Source: CBDANW01 sp965197825 | Lineage (GTDB): Bacteria > Acidobacteriota > Vicinamibacteria > Marinacidobacterales > DATDRI01 | NCBI GenBank assembly: GCA_965197825.1 | Contig: CBDANW010000003.1 | Coordinates: 1,984,001-2,048,000 of the forward strand | Reading direction: 5' to 3' | DNA: 64,000 nt | Part shown: piece after piece, positions 45,374 through 54,167 of the stretch | Position numbering within the stretch: the stretch's first letter is position 1 | Layout of the letters: each line of letters opens with the position of its first letter | Translations under genes and position numbers: made by a program | Notes under the pieces: model-generated | Databases searched by the model: none | Told to the model about the DNA's origin: nothing | Seen by the model: the letters and a program-made list of their open reading frames with translations, nothing else

Positions 45374-46819
45374 TTATATCGTGATCCCGTAATCGCCTGG
45401 CCGACGGCCGGTCTTGAAGGCGTGGTACGCCATTGCCAGGGCTACCACCGTGTCCGGAGGATGGCCAGAGCCGAATAGGTCATCTTCCCCGCAGTACTTG
45501 TGCTCGGTGTAGAGCACATCGATACGCGGACAGACGAACTCGTGCCGCTCGACGGCACCGATATAGTTCCGGAAAAGGTCGATGCGTGCCCGCCCGACCA
45601 TCGTGACGTCCTCGAGCTGATAGTAGCCCGCGAGCGCCGGGTACTCCCGAATCGCACTGCCGATACCCGTGGAGTCATGGGCAATGGGTCCCGGATACTC
45701 GTCGAGCAGGGCTCCGACCTGCTCCGTCATGTCCAGCCAGGACCGCCGGTGAGTCCGATAGACCGCCACGATCCGCAGTGGGGTCGTGTCGCAGCGGAGG
45801 ACGATGGCCACCGTGTAGTTCTGTTTCTGAGCCCAGTCGATGCCAATGCAGTACCAGGGGCCCCCATTGACGGGTGACGGTGCCTCGGGGCTTGGACCGG
45901 ACTCACCGCGCCACACGTGCTCTAGGGCGGCTGGCGAGAGAATCGCCCCGAGCCCTGCGTCAAACATCTGCTCTACGGCCTCCGGAACGATGGCGCGCCC
46001 TTCGGCGGTCGGCTCCTGGAGGTCAAATTCCGTGCGCCACATCTGGGCCGTGATCTCGGACCGTTTCCGCTGCACCTGTGCCGGTGAGAGCCAGCCGTTT
46101 GGCTCCAGTGTCTCCTGCCAACACCAAGTGTAGAGCGGCCAACCCTGGCTCGCGGCCCGCTGCAGCAGGGTGGTCATCGTACCGTCGGGATATTGATGTG
46201 TGCTACTGATCACAGTCTGGGCTTGCACGCCTGAGCGGTCCATCGGCTGGCCTTGCGCAGCATCCAGTAGGGGCAGGCTCATTTCGTCCGCCTCGTCGAT
46301 CCGGAGACGCTGAGGGTGAGGCCCCCGGACAGCAGTCTGGGAGGCCGGGAGCGCCGTAATGGTGTTCCCGAAGGTCAAGGTGGTGCGGCGGACACCGGGC
46401 CCACTGGCAAAGAGGTACTGAATGCCGGACCGGCCCCTCCATATCTGGGCCAGGGTCTCGAGGACCCGCTCGGACTGTTGCCCGGAGCCGCCCAGCACCG
46501 TGACGTCCGCCCGAAGCGTGACAGCCTCGGTGAGGGCAAGGAGCGCAAGCAAGGTGGATTTGCCCCCGAACCCCCGCGAGGCTTTCCAGATGACGACGGC
46601 ATCCCGGCCAAAGTAGGCATCGCAGAAGGCCCGGGCAGGGGTCTGATGCTCCGGGCAGCAGGCAACATCTGGGATCCGGTAGCCAAAGGTGTCCGCGACG
46701 AAGGCGAGCAGTTCCTCGTCCGTGCCCGAGGGCACACGTCGCCGCTGCCGTTCGGTGCGAATGGTTGGCAGATCACTGAGGATCGTTCTTAGAGTTTCGC
46801 GGCTGAGTGAGTTCGGCAT
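45374..46819 (-). CDS. Phage terminase large subunit
   Basis: 481 residues from ATG 46819 (GTG 46825 in frame). Walker A-like WKASRGFGGKSTLLALLA near 80, Walker B LRIDEADEMSLPLL near 175, RNase H-like nuclease domain from about 310: CIGIDWAQKQNYTVAIVL (Asp), GPIAHDSTGIGSAIREYPA (Asp). Motor-nuclease that packages DNA into capsids. Preceded by a likely small subunit, but no portal, protease or capsid gene follows before nadA. Confidence 0.85.
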   Translation of the reverse strand: MPNSLSRETLRTILSDLPTIRTERQRRRVPSGTDEELLAFVADTFGYRIPDVACCPEHQTPARAFCDAYFGRDAVVIWKASRGFGGKSTLLALLALTEAVTLRADVTVLGGSGQQSERVLETLAQIWRGRSGIQYLFASGPGVRRTTLTFGNTITALPASQTAVRGPHPQRLRIDEADEMSLPLLDAAQGQPMDRSGVQAQTVISSTHQYPDGTMTTLLQRAASQGWPLYTWCWQETLEPNGWLSPAQVQRKRSEITAQMWRTEFDLQEPTAEGRAIVPEAVEQMFDAGLGAILSPAALEHVWRGESGPSPEAPSPVNGGPWYCIGIDWAQKQNYTVAIVLRCDTTPLRIVAVYRTHRRSWLDMTEQVGALLDEYPGPIAHDSTGIGSAIREYPALAGYYQLEDVTMVGRARIDLFRNYIGAVERHEFVCPRIDVLYTEHKYCGEDDLFGSGHPPDTVVALAMAYHAFKTGRRPGDYGITI

Positions 46820-47366
46820 ATGCACGCTCCAGAGTTTCGTCGCTCACCTGGGTGAGCGGTGAAGATATGGCAGTGGTGTCGGCCGCCCGTCCCCGCGGAC
46901 GGTCTGGCGTGGCGGTGAGGCCATGGAAGTTAGCCAGAGCCTCTTCGGACTTGCGGGCCTGGTCTAGGAAACGTGGGTCGGGCTGCTCATCGACGACTAC
47001 ATCCTGCGTGACCACGGTCGCACCATTGGCATCCGCCACCTTCCGTTGCCGACGCCGGACGCGGCCCTGCTTGCTGGTCTCCCACCCACGGCGACCCTCG
47101 CGACTGATGTATTCTAGGTGGCGAGAACGGCGCATCTTCACTTGCGTCTGCTCGGCGTTTATCCTATCGAGCGCACGCACGTCCGCACGCCGCAGAATCT
47201 TGGAGACCGCCGCCTGGGTTACCCCCACCTCCTTCGCGATCATCTGTTGGGTGCAGCCTTGCTCGCTGAGTTCTAAGACCTGTTGCTCGCGCGCCCGGAT
47301 CGTCACCAGCGCCTCGGCCCCCTCTTTCCCTCCGCGTGCCCTCCGCTGTCGCGCGCGCGGGCTCAC
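46773..47366 (-). CDS. HTH protein, likely terminase small subunit
   Basis: 197 residues, GTG 47366 overlapping the methylase stop (GTGA), GGAGGA upstream. HTH REQQVLELSEQGCTQQMIAKEVGVTQAAVSK (residues about 27-57) then a basic coiled region and a linker. The position just before the large subunit, overlapping it by about 47 bp, supports a DNA-recognition terminase subunit. Confidence 0.65.
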   Translation of the reverse strand: MSPRARQRRARGGKEGAEALVTIRAREQQVLELSEQGCTQQMIAKEVGVTQAAVSKILRRADVRALDRINAEQTQVKMRRSRHLEYISREGRRGWETSKQGRVRRRQRKVADANGATVVTQDVVVDEQPDPRFLDQARKSEEALANFHGLTATPDRPRGRAADTTAISSPLTQVSDETLERAYAELTQPRNSKNDPQ

Positions 47367-48667
47367 CGGGTCCTCCGTGAGCGCCGCTTGTGAACGAGAC
47401 GTGCTCGCTTACCGGTGAACTCTTCCCAGCGGGTCACAATCACTTGCACATAGCGCGGGTCGAGCTCCATGGCGAAACAAGTGCGCCCGGTCTTTTCGGC
47501 CGCGATGACGGCGGTCCCACTACCGCAGAAAAGATCGACGATGGCATCTTTTGCCGCGGTGTGATGGAGGATCGGAATCTCCCAGAGCCGTACGGGCTTC
47601 TGGGTGCTATGGCCACTGACGGGGTTCTCGCCATCTCTTGAGCCGCCCAGCGGGTTCAGATTGGGGACTTCCCAGACGGTCGATTGCCGTCGGTCGCCCC
47701 GCCAGCTAGCGGGTCGCCCGTTTCTGACCGCGTACCAACACGTTTCGTGGCGCCAGTGGTAGTCACCGCGGCTGAGTACGAGCGACTGCTTCACCCACAC
47801 GATCTGGCTCCGGAGCTTGAAGCCCGTGGACGTGAGCGCGTCTCCGACCGTGCCGGCATGAAGTGCCGCATGCCAGACATAGGCGACATCGCCGGTGAAA
47901 AGCGCAAAGGCCTCGCGCCAATCGACCCGGTCGTCATTCGCCACGCGGCCGGCGGCGGTACGCTGGCGAGGGTTGACGCGGTGCCGCCACAAGGGGTCAT
48001 AAGCGACGCCGTACGGCGGGTCCGTGACGAGCAGGACGGGAGTATGCCCCGCAAGCAGGCGTTCCATGTCTGCGGCAACGGTGGCATCGCCGCACAGGAC
48101 CCGATGGCGGTCGAGGGTAAATAGATCGCCACGTGCGATGTCCGTATCGGGCGGTTCGATGACCGCGTTCTCGTCCGTCAGACCCGTGTAGGGCTGCTCC
48201 CCAAGCATCGCCGCAAATTCTTCATCCGTCCAGAAGGTGTCGAGTTCGACCCCATCCGCCTTTAACGCTGCGAGAATTTCCGGATCCCAGGCAAGATCGA
48301 GTTCCCCGACACGGTTGTCGGCGATCGCGAGCGCCTGGGCACGTGGATCGGAGGCCAGCTGCAAATCTTGTCGGCGAACCACCACGAGCTCCCGTCCGTC
48401 CGTCTCAACCAACCGGGTGGGAATGCCGAGACGTTGCGCCACCTCGAAGGTCTTATTTCCCGCGATGAGGACGCCGTCGCGGTCGGCAAGAACCGCCCGG
48501 CCCGCCCCGTATTCTCGAAGCGAGGTTTCCAACAACGCGCGGCCGCGCTCTGTACCTAGGTTTGCGTTACGTGGGTCGATGTGCAGCTCGTGGTCAGATC
48601 GGCGGGCGGATGTCGCGCTCCGCTTCGCGGTGCGGCGCTTGGTAGCTCGGCTCTTGGACTTACTCAT
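47363..48667 (-). CDS. ParB-domain DNA methyltransferase
   Basis: 434 residues. N-terminal ParB/sulfiredoxin-like domain (about 25-130: LREYGAGRAVLADRDGVLIA; GNKTFEVAQRLG; AQALAIADNRVGELDLAW). C-terminal DNA methylase of N6-adenine/N4-cytosine type: LVTDPPYGVAYD near 215, VSGHSTQKPVRLWEIPIL near 355, IVDLFCGSGTAVIAAEKTGR near 377. Common in phages, where it is thought to protect phage DNA or regulate packaging. Basic N-terminal tail. Overlaps the next gene. Confidence 0.9.
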   Translation of the reverse strand: MSKSKSRATKRRTAKRSATSARRSDHELHIDPRNANLGTERGRALLETSLREYGAGRAVLADRDGVLIAGNKTFEVAQRLGIPTRLVETDGRELVVVRRQDLQLASDPRAQALAIADNRVGELDLAWDPEILAALKADGVELDTFWTDEEFAAMLGEQPYTGLTDENAVIEPPDTDIARGDLFTLDRHRVLCGDATVAADMERLLAGHTPVLLVTDPPYGVAYDPLWRHRVNPRQRTAAGRVANDDRVDWREAFALFTGDVAYVWHAALHAGTVGDALTSTGFKLRSQIVWVKQSLVLSRGDYHWRHETCWYAVRNGRPASWRGDRRQSTVWEVPNLNPLGGSRDGENPVSGHSTQKPVRLWEIPILHHTAAKDAIVDLFCGSGTAVIAAEKTGRTCFAMELDPRYVQVIVTRWEEFTGKRARLVHKRRSRRTR

Positions 48668-48990
48668 CGGTTTCCTCCGTTGTGCATCGGCGCTTGCTAA
48701 CGCATGCTCAAATGAGGATCGCAGAAAAGGAGTGCCGATAAAATGTACATGTTTGGCCCTGCAGCATCCGCGCGGCCATCCGGGACGAGACGGTGGCGCG
48801 GTGGGGCCGGCTAACGCGTCGTGCGGGGTCGACTACGGGGCAGACGGGGAGATCGAGCATCCGGCATACTGGGCGGAATGCCGGTACACCGGCGCGTTTG
48901 GTGAATACATTGCTCGTTTGCTACGACCACCGTGACCAACACGGCCGATTGGGTGGAATCAGGTCATCGCAGGAGTCCAAACATTTTCCA
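48668..48990. promoter_or_regulatory. Phage intergenic region 1 with ATGTACAT palindrome
   Basis: AAATGTACATGTT at 48741-48753, 74 bp before the methylase start. Much of the region (ACCGGCGCGTTTGGTGAATA; GGGGAGATCGAGC) resembles 50401-50610 upstream of the primase, so both appear to be duplicated control regions. Confidence 0.5.
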
Positions 48991-50373
48991 CTACGCCAAA
49001 CGCAAGCCGATCCCCTCGTAGGTCGCGACTCGATGCTCACCCTTCCTGCGCCTTGTCTTACGAACCGTCGGCATTGCCGCGTGCAGATCTCGCCCGAAGA
49101 GAACTTTGGTGCCGGGGGCGTGATTTTCGGTTTCGCACCAGCTTTTCCACGCGCTCCACAATCGGCCCACCTCGACCTGCCGGTCTCGACCCACGACGCA
49201 CCTATTTCGGACGAAAGCCGCGACCGGCGACGATAGGTCTTCGAGTTCCTGGGTCGCCGCTTTGCCCGACTCCGGCTCAACGAAGTAGCCGCGCTGATTG
49301 AGCCGGTCGAGACCTTCGAGCGCCCAATTGAAGATCGCCGGCGCCTCGGTAAGCAGTTCATCCGTGAGTTGAGGGTTCTCCCTCCTGTAGAACGACTTCG
49401 TGAGAACGAAGACGACGAACCGTGACGCCAACGCTCCGGAGGAATCAGTCAGCCGGGGTAACTCATTCGTCATCACGACGACCCGCGTTGGAAGTCGGCC
49501 GGTCCAGGGTTTGCGGTATTTCCGGTCGATCGTCAGACGGTCCTCGCCCGACACCGACAGGAGCCGCTCCACAACGATGCTGTTCTCCGGCCGCTTCGAA
49601 AGGCGAACGTCCGAAATCAGTCCGAGAGGTTTGCCGATCAGAGCAGACAGTCCGAAGTGCGCCGAGAGACTCGCTAGGGTTGGTGCGGCCACGTTATGGG
49701 CACCGAGTAGGCCGGTGAGGACCCGCCCGATTGTTCCCTTGCCGGCGCGCTTGGGTCCGACCAACAGGAACATTTTCTGCAGGCGCGTGCCACCGCCGAG
49801 GAGGTACCCCATCATTTCGTGGAGCGCGTTGATGGACGATTCGTCATGTCTCCACAGCTCACCCAGAAACGTGAGCCACCTCTTCGGAGAATCAGCATCG
49901 GGAACGTACGCAAACTCGAGCGAGTGGTGGCAGAAAAAATGCGGGGTGTGGGGTTTTAGGGTGCGAGTCGGGATATGAAGGAGCCCGTTTGCCATCGACA
50001 CGATCTCGTTCGCGGGGAGCCGGTCGACGCTCGCCGCATCGGTCCAGCAAGGCGCCTCCACGTTGGTGTCGAGCTCGACGATTGCGCGCAGCGCATCCAT
50101 CACGTTGTTGATCTTGCCCTGTGAGGGAGCGAACGACAGCGTTCCCTTTCGGGGGTGTTCGTACTGAGCGTGCTCCAGTTGTCGATAAACTTCTCCCCGA
50201 ACATCATCCGTATCCATCGCGGACCAGTGCCCCCCGTTCCATTGGTAGAAGTGGCCCCGGTGAACACGTAAAGTAAAAACTCCCGTGGCTGTCGAGAAGA
50301 ACGACTTCGCTAATGCGCGTGCCACGGCCATGGGTATCGATGGTGGCGGGACGATTTTGAGTACCTCTTTCAT
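48991..50373 (-). CDS. P4-type primase/helicase (D5/SF3 helicase)
   Basis: 460 residues from ATG 50373 (frame open to 50436). D5-N region (VRGEVYRQLEHAQYEHPRKG) then SF3 helicase: Walker A MFLLVGPKRAGKGTIGRVLT near 222, LIGKPLGLISDVRLSKRPEN (Walker B region), RVVVMTNELPRLTDSSGALA (motif C with the sensor Asn), RFVVFVLTKSFY. C-terminal winged-helix part. Replicative helicase of phages, satellites and plasmids. No separate zinc-primase domain is visible at the N-terminus, so it may be helicase only. Confidence 0.85.
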   Translation of the reverse strand: MKEVLKIVPPPSIPMAVARALAKSFFSTATGVFTLRVHRGHFYQWNGGHWSAMDTDDVRGEVYRQLEHAQYEHPRKGTLSFAPSQGKINNVMDALRAIVELDTNVEAPCWTDAASVDRLPANEIVSMANGLLHIPTRTLKPHTPHFFCHHSLEFAYVPDADSPKRWLTFLGELWRHDESSINALHEMMGYLLGGGTRLQKMFLLVGPKRAGKGTIGRVLTGLLGAHNVAAPTLASLSAHFGLSALIGKPLGLISDVRLSKRPENSIVVERLLSVSGEDRLTIDRKYRKPWTGRLPTRVVVMTNELPRLTDSSGALASRFVVFVLTKSFYRRENPQLTDELLTEAPAIFNWALEGLDRLNQRGYFVEPESGKAATQELEDLSSPVAAFVRNRCVVGRDRQVEVGRLWSAWKSWCETENHAPGTKVLFGRDLHAAMPTVRKTRRRKGEHRVATYEGIGLRLA

Positions 50374-50406
50374 GGAAGCCAAAATGGCACAAGCGAGGCG
50401 ACGTGA

Positions 50407-50419
50407 AAATGTACATGTT
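50407..50419. promoter_or_regulatory. Second copy of the AAATGTACATGTT site
   Basis: Identical 13-mer to 48741-48753, centred on the palindrome ATGTACAT and 34 bp before the primase ATG. A candidate operator for an unidentified regulator. Confidence 0.5.
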
Positions 50420-50561
50420 CGGGATCGCCGCAGCATGTAAGTTCCGCAACACTCTTCACCGGTGGGTGCCGGTACACGGGCGTGTTTAACGGGAAATACA
50501 GTGCGATTTTGCTATGGCCACTATGACCATCGTGACCAACCTGGCCAATGTGGGGACCCGG

Positions 50562-51233
50562 CTAACGCTTCTTCCGGGGTCGGCCGCGGGGCCGGACGGG
50601 GAGATCGAGCGTTGGAGCAAGACGATTCAACGCGATGCGCACCGTATCGATGTCAACGCGACGATTCGTGGCGGCCGCCCCTGCGGCGAGTTCCTTTAGC
50701 GGCGTGGGCGGACGGCACACACGGTGCCGAACGAACCACACGAAGTGCACGTCGTCCCTTGGTCGCCGCACCTCGTCGCCGGTACGGCTCCCGGGTCTGG
50801 AACCCGTGATGATCACCGGTCCCCAGCGCAGGACCCGGCCCCTGACCGGACCGGGAGACGCCGCAGGATCTGTCGACCTAATAGGAATGCTCTTGACTGA
50901 CCGGAGATACTTGGCCCAGAACAACAACGTGCGCCGCGCTTGATCGCATATCCACGGCGCATTTAAATTCCACCGTCGTGCCCATCTGAAGATGGCTGCG
51001 AACACCCTTCGGTGCAGGGAGCCCCGGATGACGTCTTCTGCTTGAGAGCCGCGACGCTTGAGGGGAGTCCCCGCCGATGTAGGTGACAAGAATTTCCTGA
51101 ACGGCACGAAAATATTCTCCCACAGGTCTTCGAGCACCTCTGGACAATCCGTGCGGATGACCTCAAGTAACCACGCGCGAGTCACAGCGTGGAGCTGGTC
51201 TGGTGGGTGCCTCTCAGTCGTGCGTCGGGGCAT
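50562..51233 (-). CDS. Hypothetical phage/satellite protein
   Basis: 223 residues from ATG 51233, basic, Arg/Pro-rich, not recognised. HAVTRAWLLEVIRTDCPEVL and the FAAIFRWARRWNLNAPWICD segment look helical; the C-terminus ends in a basic RPRGRPRKKR tail, suggesting nucleic-acid contact. First gene of the all-minus phage block, with an AT-rich promoter-like stretch just upstream (51234-51300). Confidence 0.6.
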   Translation of the reverse strand: MPRRTTERHPPDQLHAVTRAWLLEVIRTDCPEVLEDLWENIFVPFRKFLSPTSAGTPLKRRGSQAEDVIRGSLHRRVFAAIFRWARRWNLNAPWICDQARRTLLFWAKYLRSVKSIPIRSTDPAASPGPVRGRVLRWGPVIITGSRPGSRTGDEVRRPRDDVHFVWFVRHRVCRPPTPLKELAAGAAATNRRVDIDTVRIALNRLAPTLDLPVRPRGRPRKKR

Positions 51234-51993
51234 AACAATACAATTTTATCGTGACGTTGTAATACGTGCCATTAGTGTGTTTTCAGTTTAATATTGATAC
51301 CGGTCTTATAAATTCTCTACCAGGGTTCCGGTATCGAAATCGTAAACTGCCTTCCAACCAACGATGATGGAGGCTCGGGAGCTGCGAAGGGGCATTTGAA
51401 TGCTAATGCTAGTGTCGGTTGGCCCGCGTGTACCTGAACCCCATCGCGTATCATTAAGTAATGATGTCGGCATGCCACGAAGATGTCCCCGAACTTGAGG
51501 AATCTGCCAGGCCTGCTGGCGGATATATCTAGGCTGGGATCAGATTGACGCGCGTGCGCTCCAGCTGCAGTTCGGCCTGCCGGTTTGGTTGACGATCGGG
51601 CTGTTACCGTTCATCTATGGCATTAGCCTCTATCTCGTCTACGATTCAGCATTCCGACGCATCAACTCCTTCAACGCAGATGGAGTCGAGCAATTTCATC
51701 CCACATTTCTCAATCCCTGCTGAGCCTCGCCGAATTTATCAGCGTAGCGTCTTGGCCGCTATAGTCAGCAACGACAAACGACGTCATCATATCGCCTTGA
51801 GTCGCTCGAATCTGCGTACCGAATAAGCTCGAGCCAAGTACCTTCCTTGCGTTGAACCCTTTTCGAAAAGTAATGGAGGTCACGGAGCAGCGACCAAACT
51901 TAGCGAGATACCAGATAGGTCCACCGCCAATATCGATTTTGACATCTGGCGAAAAAAAATAGACTTGCGGGTCCATTCGTAGAACGACGTGTC
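51234..51993. other. Gap with a membrane-protein scrap and a possible frameshifted gene end
   Basis: About 51510-51724 plus strand encodes LQFGLPVWLTIGLLPFIYGI then SLYLVYDSAFRRINSF, a membrane-protein C-terminal fragment with no start. 51710-51990 minus has an open frame (DVKIDIGGGPIWYLAKFGRC) that looks coding and may be the frameshifted continuation of the HNH gene. 51300-51500: nothing seen. Confidence 0.4.
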
Positions 51994-52674
51994 CTAGCTT
52001 CTTGGGAGCAAGACGAAACAATCTCCCATCTTCACCGCCCAACATGGCCTCTGCTCACGGTTCATGATAATGCCGTCATCCTCCCGCCGTGCAGCAGGAG
52101 ACTTGAAAGCAAAGTGATGGATGATTTCTTTTTCAGGTTTCATAATCTGCTTACGCACCCGTTCGACGGCCTTGCCCTTCGCGTACCTGTAGCCGTGCAT
52201 CCCTAGCAGCGAGAACACTGACAGGTAGGCAGACTTTAGCCACGGCACGCTCGCGTAGTGTGGATTAGGCTCTGCGCCTGTCAAGCTGAACGATTGACGA
52301 GAGCGCAATGCTTCAAGCATTGCCTCTTTTGGAGCACGGGGCTTCGGCATGCGAAGGTGAATGCGCCCACTTCTGTCCGTCGATATATATCCGGTTTGAC
52401 TCGGAAGACCAGGCATGTCTACTCGCACTTTCGGTTCTCGTTTTGCCTCGACTGCTGCGTGCTCCGCGCGACTGGCGCTGTTGTTGCAGTCAGCACAGGT
52501 GAGACACATTGCGAAACCACCAACCTTGAACGATCTTGGTGGGACATGCTCCAGCGTTACCACCTCACCTCGTTCAGCTTCCCGTTCTGAAAAAGCAGTC
52601 AAGCAGATCGGGCATCGGTCGTTACCCAGCTTAAAGAAGCGAAGTCTCTGGTCTCCGCGCGACGTACGACTCAT
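51994..52674 (-). CDS. HNH-type nuclease, possibly frameshifted at its 3' end
   Basis: 226 residues. Zinc/HNH signature at the N-terminus: RCPICLTAF, VVTLEHVPPRSF, LTCADCNNSASRAEH, resembling HNH endonuclases with a split Cys4 site. The remainder is unassigned (GRIHLRMPKPRAP; PWLKSAYLSVFSLLGMHGYR). A second minus frame continues beyond the stop with plausible protein to 51710, so the natural protein may be about 320 residues and this copy frameshifted. Stands alone next to IS debris. Confidence 0.65.
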   Translation of the reverse strand: MSRTSRGDQRLRFFKLGNDRCPICLTAFSEREAERGEVVTLEHVPPRSFKVGGFAMCLTCADCNNSASRAEHAAVEAKREPKVRVDMPGLPSQTGYISTDRSGRIHLRMPKPRAPKEAMLEALRSRQSFSLTGAEPNPHYASVPWLKSAYLSVFSLLGMHGYRYAKGKAVERVRKQIMKPEKEIIHHFAFKSPAARREDDGIIMNREQRPCWAVKMGDCFVLLPRS

Positions 52675-53224
52675 CCGTTTGTCCCTCCCGTCGTGTCCGA
52701 AAACGCGAACGGAGCCGAAAGCTGGAATACCTAGAGGCGTTCTTGAAACTCGCGGAGACCAGTCGACGTGGCCATGGCTCTGCGATAGGCGATCTCCCGA
52801 GCGTGGTCGAAGCCTGCGAACCAGTGCTGTTTCAACCAGTCCTCGCGGAACTTCCCGTTGAAGCTCTCGACGAACCGTTCTGGGTCGGCTTGCCCGGACA
52901 CGTAACCGGTCCGCGGACCGTCAGGCACCGATTTTGCGTGAAGAGGGCTCGACGTGAGGTTTCGGGTCGAGACACTCACATCGAATAGAGCCGATCATCC
53001 TTTCGACCAATGGATTCTGCCACGGGGAGCGCGGTGCGGTAAGGACCTGCTCCATCCCGAGACCGTCGACGCGACTGTCGAAGTACGCTCCGTAGGCGTC
53101 GTGTCCAAAAACACAAACGAACTCAAAGATCCTTGCGCCGCCTCGGCCCAGTCGCAAACACAGACACTAAACTGCTGATTTGTGGTCATTTCAAGAGGGC
53201 CGAGTTTTGGCACAGGACGGGATG
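52675..53224. other. IS debris: integrase ends, IS3 C-terminus, R2
   Basis: 52693-52790 left end of the integrase-type IS. 52790-52880 minus encodes RFVESFNGKFREDWLKQHWF (IS3 OrfB). 52985-53095 minus encodes TAPRSPWQNPLVERMIGSIR and CECLD (another rve transposase). 53100-53130 right-end motif. 53137-53221 is R2. No intact gene. Confidence 0.75.
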
Positions 53225-53485
53225 ATCCTCGCATCACAGCAAGGGCCCTCCGAATAAAGAGCGGGTGAGAATCGGTTATAGCCGATAAAATGGATCGGTT
53301 ATATAGTTGCGGCCGATTCGGTGGGTGCCTGAGCGAAAAGTGCCCGGATTTCGAGGCGATTTCGCAGATTATAACTGAAAAAAAGCCTCTAAAATATAAC
53401 CGCTTTGGTATAACCGATATAACCTAGCGACCTAAGGCCACTTTTTCGGATTTCGAGCCTCTCAATGCCCTGTTTGTATGGAATC
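53225..53485. repeat. AT-rich region with clustered TATAACC/GGTTATA repeats
   Basis: ATCGGTTATA at 53271 and 53294 (23 bp apart) face TATAACCG at 53395, TATAACCGAT at 53409 and TATAACC at 53418. Five sites within 155 bp in convergent arrangement; could be iterons, an operator array or a decayed origin. Confidence 0.5.
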
Positions 53486-53790
53486 CAGTGGAGACCGGAT
53501 AGCTCCGAACTGCACCATCCGCCACACAGTCTGGCCAATTGCGGCACTGCAGAGACGGGTGAGATTTTCCGCGCGGTTGGTGGGGTTTCGCAGGAGTAGG
53601 TGGCACCAGAGACGCGCTATAAGGGCTGAACGGGCCTCACTTTCGGTATTCGTCTCTAATCTCGATTTTCCGAGTGCCACGTTTGCGCCAAATAGGGGAG
53701 CGGGCGCTGAACGGGCCGTGCGGCAACGGAAAAGAGGCCACCCGAGAGGCCCAGAATCGAGGCCGGGGCTACTGTGGCGTAGCGGGGGCT
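53486..53790. repeat. Dispersed repeat R1, copy C (5' half)
   Basis: GAGACCGGATAGCTCC leads into TCCGCCACACAGTCTGGCCA, then follows copy A from about 820 to 1075 (CACTGCAGAGACGGGTGAGA). Ends abruptly near 53790. The next 370 bp to the ISP gene hold nothing I can support. Confidence 0.75.
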
Positions 53791-54167
53791 AGTACGTTTG
53801 GGACCAAGTCCGCCTGGGCCTCCTTTATGTCCTTACTTGTCTCGAATTTGGCCTCAACCAGGGTCCGGACCCTTCTGCGGTTCTTCCCCGGCGCACTTCT
53901 TCCTACCCGAGCATTGAAACGCCCGATACACCTGGAGAGCGGACGAAATTGACAATGCTGTGCCTGCTCCCGAATGCTCCTCGGTGTGGTAAACAAGTAC
54001 GATGGCTCAGGGCGTTCCAGTTCTGCCGAGACGCGTGATTTTGCCTGGGAAAAGAACGGAGAGAGCTTCGGAGCAGGAGGTGCAAGGCGTACCTCTGCTC
54101 GTTCAGCTTGACTTGCAAAAGATCTTCGAGGCGGCCAGAGTCCAGTGATGCATCGGGAGAGTGAGAA

